Assembly: GCA_947503925.1 (NCBI GenBank)
Contig: CANNFQ010000001.1
Location: forward strand, 434,001 to 498,000
DNA: 64,000 bases
Direction: 5' to 3'
Origin: an uncultured Paracoccaceae bacterium
Lineage (GTDB): Bacteria > Pseudomonadota > Alphaproteobacteria > Rhodobacterales > Rhodobacteraceae
Shown here: one piece after another, positions 61,297 to 64,000 of the stretch
Layout of the letters: the number at the start of each line of letters is the position of its first letter
Numbering within the stretch: position 1 is the first letter of the stretch
The notes under the pieces: model-generated
The model's database searches: none
What the model saw: the letters and a program-made list of their open reading frames with translations, nothing else
Told to the model about the DNA's origin: nothing
Translations under genes and position numbers: made by a program

Positions 61297-61776
61297 TTAT
61301 ACGTAAATCGTAATGAAATCAGATGGTTGCGCTGCGGAAATATCGATAAGCGTTGTTGGGGAGATCGGAAAGATATGCCGTGGTGTGCCCGCTGCGGCGA
61401 AAATTTCATCAAATTCCAGCAAGCGCGGATCGATAAAAGCCCGTATCGGGTTCAGATGCCCCACGGGTGCCACCCCACCGATGGCGAAGCCGGTTTGCGC
61501 CCGGATCAGCGCGGCATCGGCCTTGCCCAAAGGTTCGCCCGCGACCTGTGCCGCCTTGTCGCTATCGACCTGATTGCCACCAGCGGTGACGAACAAGATT
61601 GCCTGACCGGATGTTTGCCCGGCAAAGATCACCGACTTGGCGATCTGGTCCAGATGGCAGCCCGCCGCATCCGCAGCCTGTTGCGCTGTCCGCGTCTCGG
61701 CCCCCATTTCAATAGGGGTGATGTCCAGCCCAGCATCACGCAGCGCCTTGGTCACGCGTTTGAGGCTTTTGCTCAT
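61297..61776 (-). CDS. YbaK/EbsC-family aminoacyl-tRNA deacylase-like protein
   Basis: Protein of 159 residues, of the YbaK/ProX superfamily that hydrolyses mischarged aminoacyl-tRNA such as Cys- or Ala-tRNA(Pro). The catalytic-type Lys is in LDQIAKSVIFAGQ, and the conserved GGVAPVGHLNPIRAFIDPRL loop is intact. The start at 61776 (MSKSLKRVTKAL) is nine bases after AAGGA; several nearby ATGs are alternatives. Divergent from glnE. Confidence 0.88.
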   Translation of the reverse strand: MSKSLKRVTKALRDAGLDITPIEMGAETRTAQQAADAAGCHLDQIAKSVIFAGQTSGQAILFVTAGGNQVDSDKAAQVAGEPLGKADAALIRAQTGFAIGGVAPVGHLNPIRAFIDPRLLEFDEIFAAAGTPRHIFPISPTTLIDISAAQPSDFITIYV

Positions 61777-61854
61777 GATCATCATTCCTTTTTTGCGCAT
61801 CTTAACCGGACGGATCTGATTGACCATACTGTCCGGGGACAGCAAGGTTGGCCC

Positions 61855-64000
61855 ATGTCGATTGCAGCCCGCCAGACCCGTTGTCCTGACCCATACGAAC
61901 CTGAAAGGGGCAATGATGCCGTGGCGGTGTTGCCGGGTCTTGATGCTGATTTGCGTCCGCTCATCCGGGGTACGGCAGGGTGCAGCCCCTATCTGGCGGG
62001 GTTGATTGCGTCAGAGGCGGAATGGCTGCCAGACGCGCTGGCTGATCCTGAAAGCGCTGTGTCGGGCATATTGGGCGGCATCCCCAATATTGCGTTGGAT
62101 CAGTTACCTGCTGAATTGCGGCAGGCCAAGCGGCGCATCGCATTGATCGCCGCCTTGGCCGATCTTGGCGGTGTCTGGCCGCTGGAAAAGGTCACGCAGG
62201 TACTAACCGATTTTGCGGATGCGTCAGTCAATGGATGCCTAGTGGCGCTTGTCGGGGCGGAGATTGCACGCGGCAAGCTGCCCGGTGATCAGGACGCGGA
62301 CACCGCAGGGGGGATGACCGCCCTGGCCATGGGTAAGATGGGCGCGGGCGAGCTGAACTATTCCTCAGACATTGACCTGATTTGCCTGTTCGATGAAACC
62401 CGATTTGACCCGGATGATTACCATGATGCGCGCGCGTCATTCATCCGCGTCACCCGCCGGATGACAGCGATCCTGTCGGATGTAGCGGCGGGCGGCTATG
62501 TGTTCCGCACCGATCTGCGTTTGCGCCCGGATGCGTCCGTTACCCCGGTTTGCCTGTCGATGGAAGCCGCTGAGCGTTATTATGAAAGCGTTGGCCGCAC
62601 TTGGGAACGCGCCGCCTATATCAAGGCGCGCGCTTGCGCGGGGGATATTGCGGCAGGCGAGGGGTTTTTGAAAACCCTGCGTCCCTTTGTCTGGCGCAAG
62701 CATCTGGATTTTGCCGCCATTCAGGACGCCCATGACATGCGCCTGCGCATTCGTGATCATAAGGGGTTGCGCGGCGCGCTGGTGCTTGAAGGCCATAATA
62801 TGAAGCTGGGTCGCGGTGGCATTCGCGAGATCGAGTTTTTCACCCAGACCCGTCAGTTGATCGCTGGTGGTCGCGATCCGTCGTTGCGGGTGCGCGGTAC
62901 GGATGATGGTTTGCAGTGCTTGGCAAAGGCCGATTGGGTGCCGCAGGATACGGCGAATACTCTTTATGATCACTACAAGTTTCATCGCGAGGTGGAGCAT
63001 CGCTTGCAAATGATCAATGACGCCCAGACCCATCATTTGCCCAATGATGCAGAAGGGTTTGGCCGATTGGCAGCCTTTATGGGGCGTGATCTGGCGGCGC
63101 TACGCCGTGATCTGACGGATCGGTTGGAAGACGTTCACGCGCTGACCGAAGGTTTCTTTGCACCCGAACCGGCGGCCCCGGTGACGTCAGACTGGGGGCG
63201 TGATGTCGTGGCCCGCTGGCACAGCTATCCCGCGTTGCGGTCGCAGCGTGCGACGGAAATATTTGACCGCCTGACGCCGCAAATCATGGCCAGCCTGCAA
63301 GATGCCGCCCGCCCGGACGAAGCCTTGACCCAGTTTGATGGTTTTCTGGCGGGCCTGCCTGCGGGGGTGCAATTATTTTCCCTGTTCGAGGCGAACCCAC
63401 AACTGACCCAGCTGATCGTTGATATCGCAGCGACAGCCCCGGCACTTGCGCAATACCTGTCGCGGAATGCAGGCGTGCTGGATGCCGTGATCGGTGGTGC
63501 GTTTTTTGATCCATGGCCCGGCAAGGACGGGTTGGTTGCTGATTTACAGGCGATTTTGGTCGCTGCACCGGATTACGAGTCGCAGCTGATCGCCGCTCGC
63601 CGCTGGGCCAAGGAATGGCATTTTCGTATCGGTGTGCATCACTTGCGCGGCTTGATTGATGCCGCAGCCAGCGGTCAGCAATATGCCGATCTGGCAGAGG
63701 CGGTATTGGCCGGGTTATGGCCCGTCATTGTCGCTGAATTTGCGCGCAAGCATGGGGATATGCCCGGACGTGGGGCAGTGGTGCTGGGCATGGGGTCGCT
63801 GGGGGCCGCCCGTTTGAACGCCGAATCCGATCTGGACTTGATCGTGATCTATGATGCGTCTGGCGTTGATGCGTCTGACGGGCGGCGCCCATTGGCCACG
63901 CGCGCTTATTACGCCCGGTTGACCCAAGCCTTGGTAACCGCGCTGAGCGTGCAGATGGCCGAGGGCCGGTTATATGAGGTGGATATGCGATTGCGCCCAT
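61855..64000 (+). CDS. glnE: bifunctional glutamine synthetase adenylyltransferase/deadenylylase, C-terminus outside window
   Basis: Controls glutamine synthetase by adding or removing AMP in response to PII proteins and glutamine. The first 715 codons are present. The N-terminal nucleotidyltransferase core (the deadenylylase half) is intact: MTALAMGKMGAGELNYSSDI followed by DLICLFDE. It continues with FRTDLRLRPDASVTP and HNMKLGRGGIREIEFFTQTR. The start of the second (adenylylase) core is VVLGMGSLGAARLNAESDLD followed by LIVIYD. AAGG precedes the ATG at 61855. Sequence runs open to the window edge. Confidence 0.95.
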   Translation, partial: MSIAARQTRCPDPYEPERGNDAVAVLPGLDADLRPLIRGTAGCSPYLAGLIASEAEWLPDALADPESAVSGILGGIPNIALDQLPAELRQAKRRIALIAALADLGGVWPLEKVTQVLTDFADASVNGCLVALVGAEIARGKLPGDQDADTAGGMTALAMGKMGAGELNYSSDIDLICLFDETRFDPDDYHDARASFIRVTRRMTAILSDVAAGGYVFRTDLRLRPDASVTPVCLSMEAAERYYESVGRTWERAAYIKARACAGDIAAGEGFLKTLRPFVWRKHLDFAAIQDAHDMRLRIRDHKGLRGALVLEGHNMKLGRGGIREIEFFTQTRQLIAGGRDPSLRVRGTDDGLQCLAKADWVPQDTANTLYDHYKFHREVEHRLQMINDAQTHHLPNDAEGFGRLAAFMGRDLAALRRDLTDRLEDVHALTEGFFAPEPAAPVTSDWGRDVVARWHSYPALRSQRATEIFDRLTPQIMASLQDAARPDEALTQFDGFLAGLPAGVQLFSLFEANPQLTQLIVDIAATAPALAQYLSRNAGVLDAVIGGAFFDPWPGKDGLVADLQAILVAAPDYESQLIAARRWAKEWHFRIGVHHLRGLIDAAASGQQYADLAEAVLAGLWPVIVAEFARKHGDMPGRGAVVLGMGSLGAARLNAESDLDLIVIYDASGVDASDGRRPLATRAYYARLTQALVTALSVQMAEGRLYEVDMRLRP

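Overview
This 64 kb window is chromosomal DNA from a marine alphaproteobacterium of the Rhodobacteraceae (Roseobacter group; relatives such as Loktanella, Yoonia or Octadecabacter fit, but the genus cannot be fixed from sequence reading alone). The case rests on a complete Rhodobacter-type gene transfer agent (GTA) cluster, a lipoyl-domain-bearing pyruvate dehydrogenase E1 beta, TRAP transport genes, Tat-exported substrate-binding proteins, and promoters of the TTGNNN-N16/17-TANNNN type. GC content is moderate and coding density is high. I found no IS elements, CRISPR arrays, rRNA or tRNA genes.

Layout. 1-6 kb: the 5' part of a secreted cyclic-phosphodiesterase/nucleotidase gene, the rpsF-rpsR-rplI operon with its own promoter and terminator, a small membrane protein, and two YceI proteins, one fused to a cytochrome b561. 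6-11.5 kb: fatty-acid synthesis genes fabD-fabG-acpP-fabF followed by mltG. 11.5-25.8 kb: the GTA structural cluster, with all 17 genes corresponding to orfg1 to orfg15 in canonical order, mostly linked by ATGA/TGATG overlaps, plus one extra coupled small gene. 25.9-35 kb: cysE, the pdhA-pdhB-pdhC operon, an FtsB-like divisome protein, class I fructose-bisphosphate aldolase, a secreted protein of unknown function under a TetR-like double operator, and pgk. 35-41 kb: two tandem cyclophilins, a DUF3179 protein, a DMT exporter, SelO with a nucleoside hydrolase, and a secreted EF-hand protein. 41-46 kb: acetohydroxyacid synthase genes ilvI and ilvN, separated by two unrelated genes and preceded by a readable attenuation leader peptide and terminator. 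46-50 kb: a membrane protein, a fatty-acid desaturase, a YghU-type glutathione transferase and a LysM/solute-binding fusion. 50-57 kb: a Cache sensor kinase with a NarL-type regulator, divergent from a TRAP operon whose two membrane subunits are unusually large. 57-64 kb: an MHYT-GGDEF-EAL protein, bpt, two related DUF2852-type small membrane proteins, a YbaK-like deacylase and the 5' part of glnE.

How the genes work together. The GTA block encodes DNA packaging, the capsid and the tail of particles that carry random host DNA. Regulation, lysis and head-spike genes for GTA are not in this window. The central-metabolism genes (aldolase, pgk, PDH) belong to lower glycolysis and acetyl-CoA formation. 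The kinase/regulator pair probably controls the adjacent TRAP uptake operon, as a near-perfect 16-bp palindrome lies between them. The most informative items that are not plain genes are the ilv attenuator, the paired operator before the secreted protein, the nested hairpin after the GTA capsid gene, and 11-nt-phased GTCGGC repeats in two intergenic regions.
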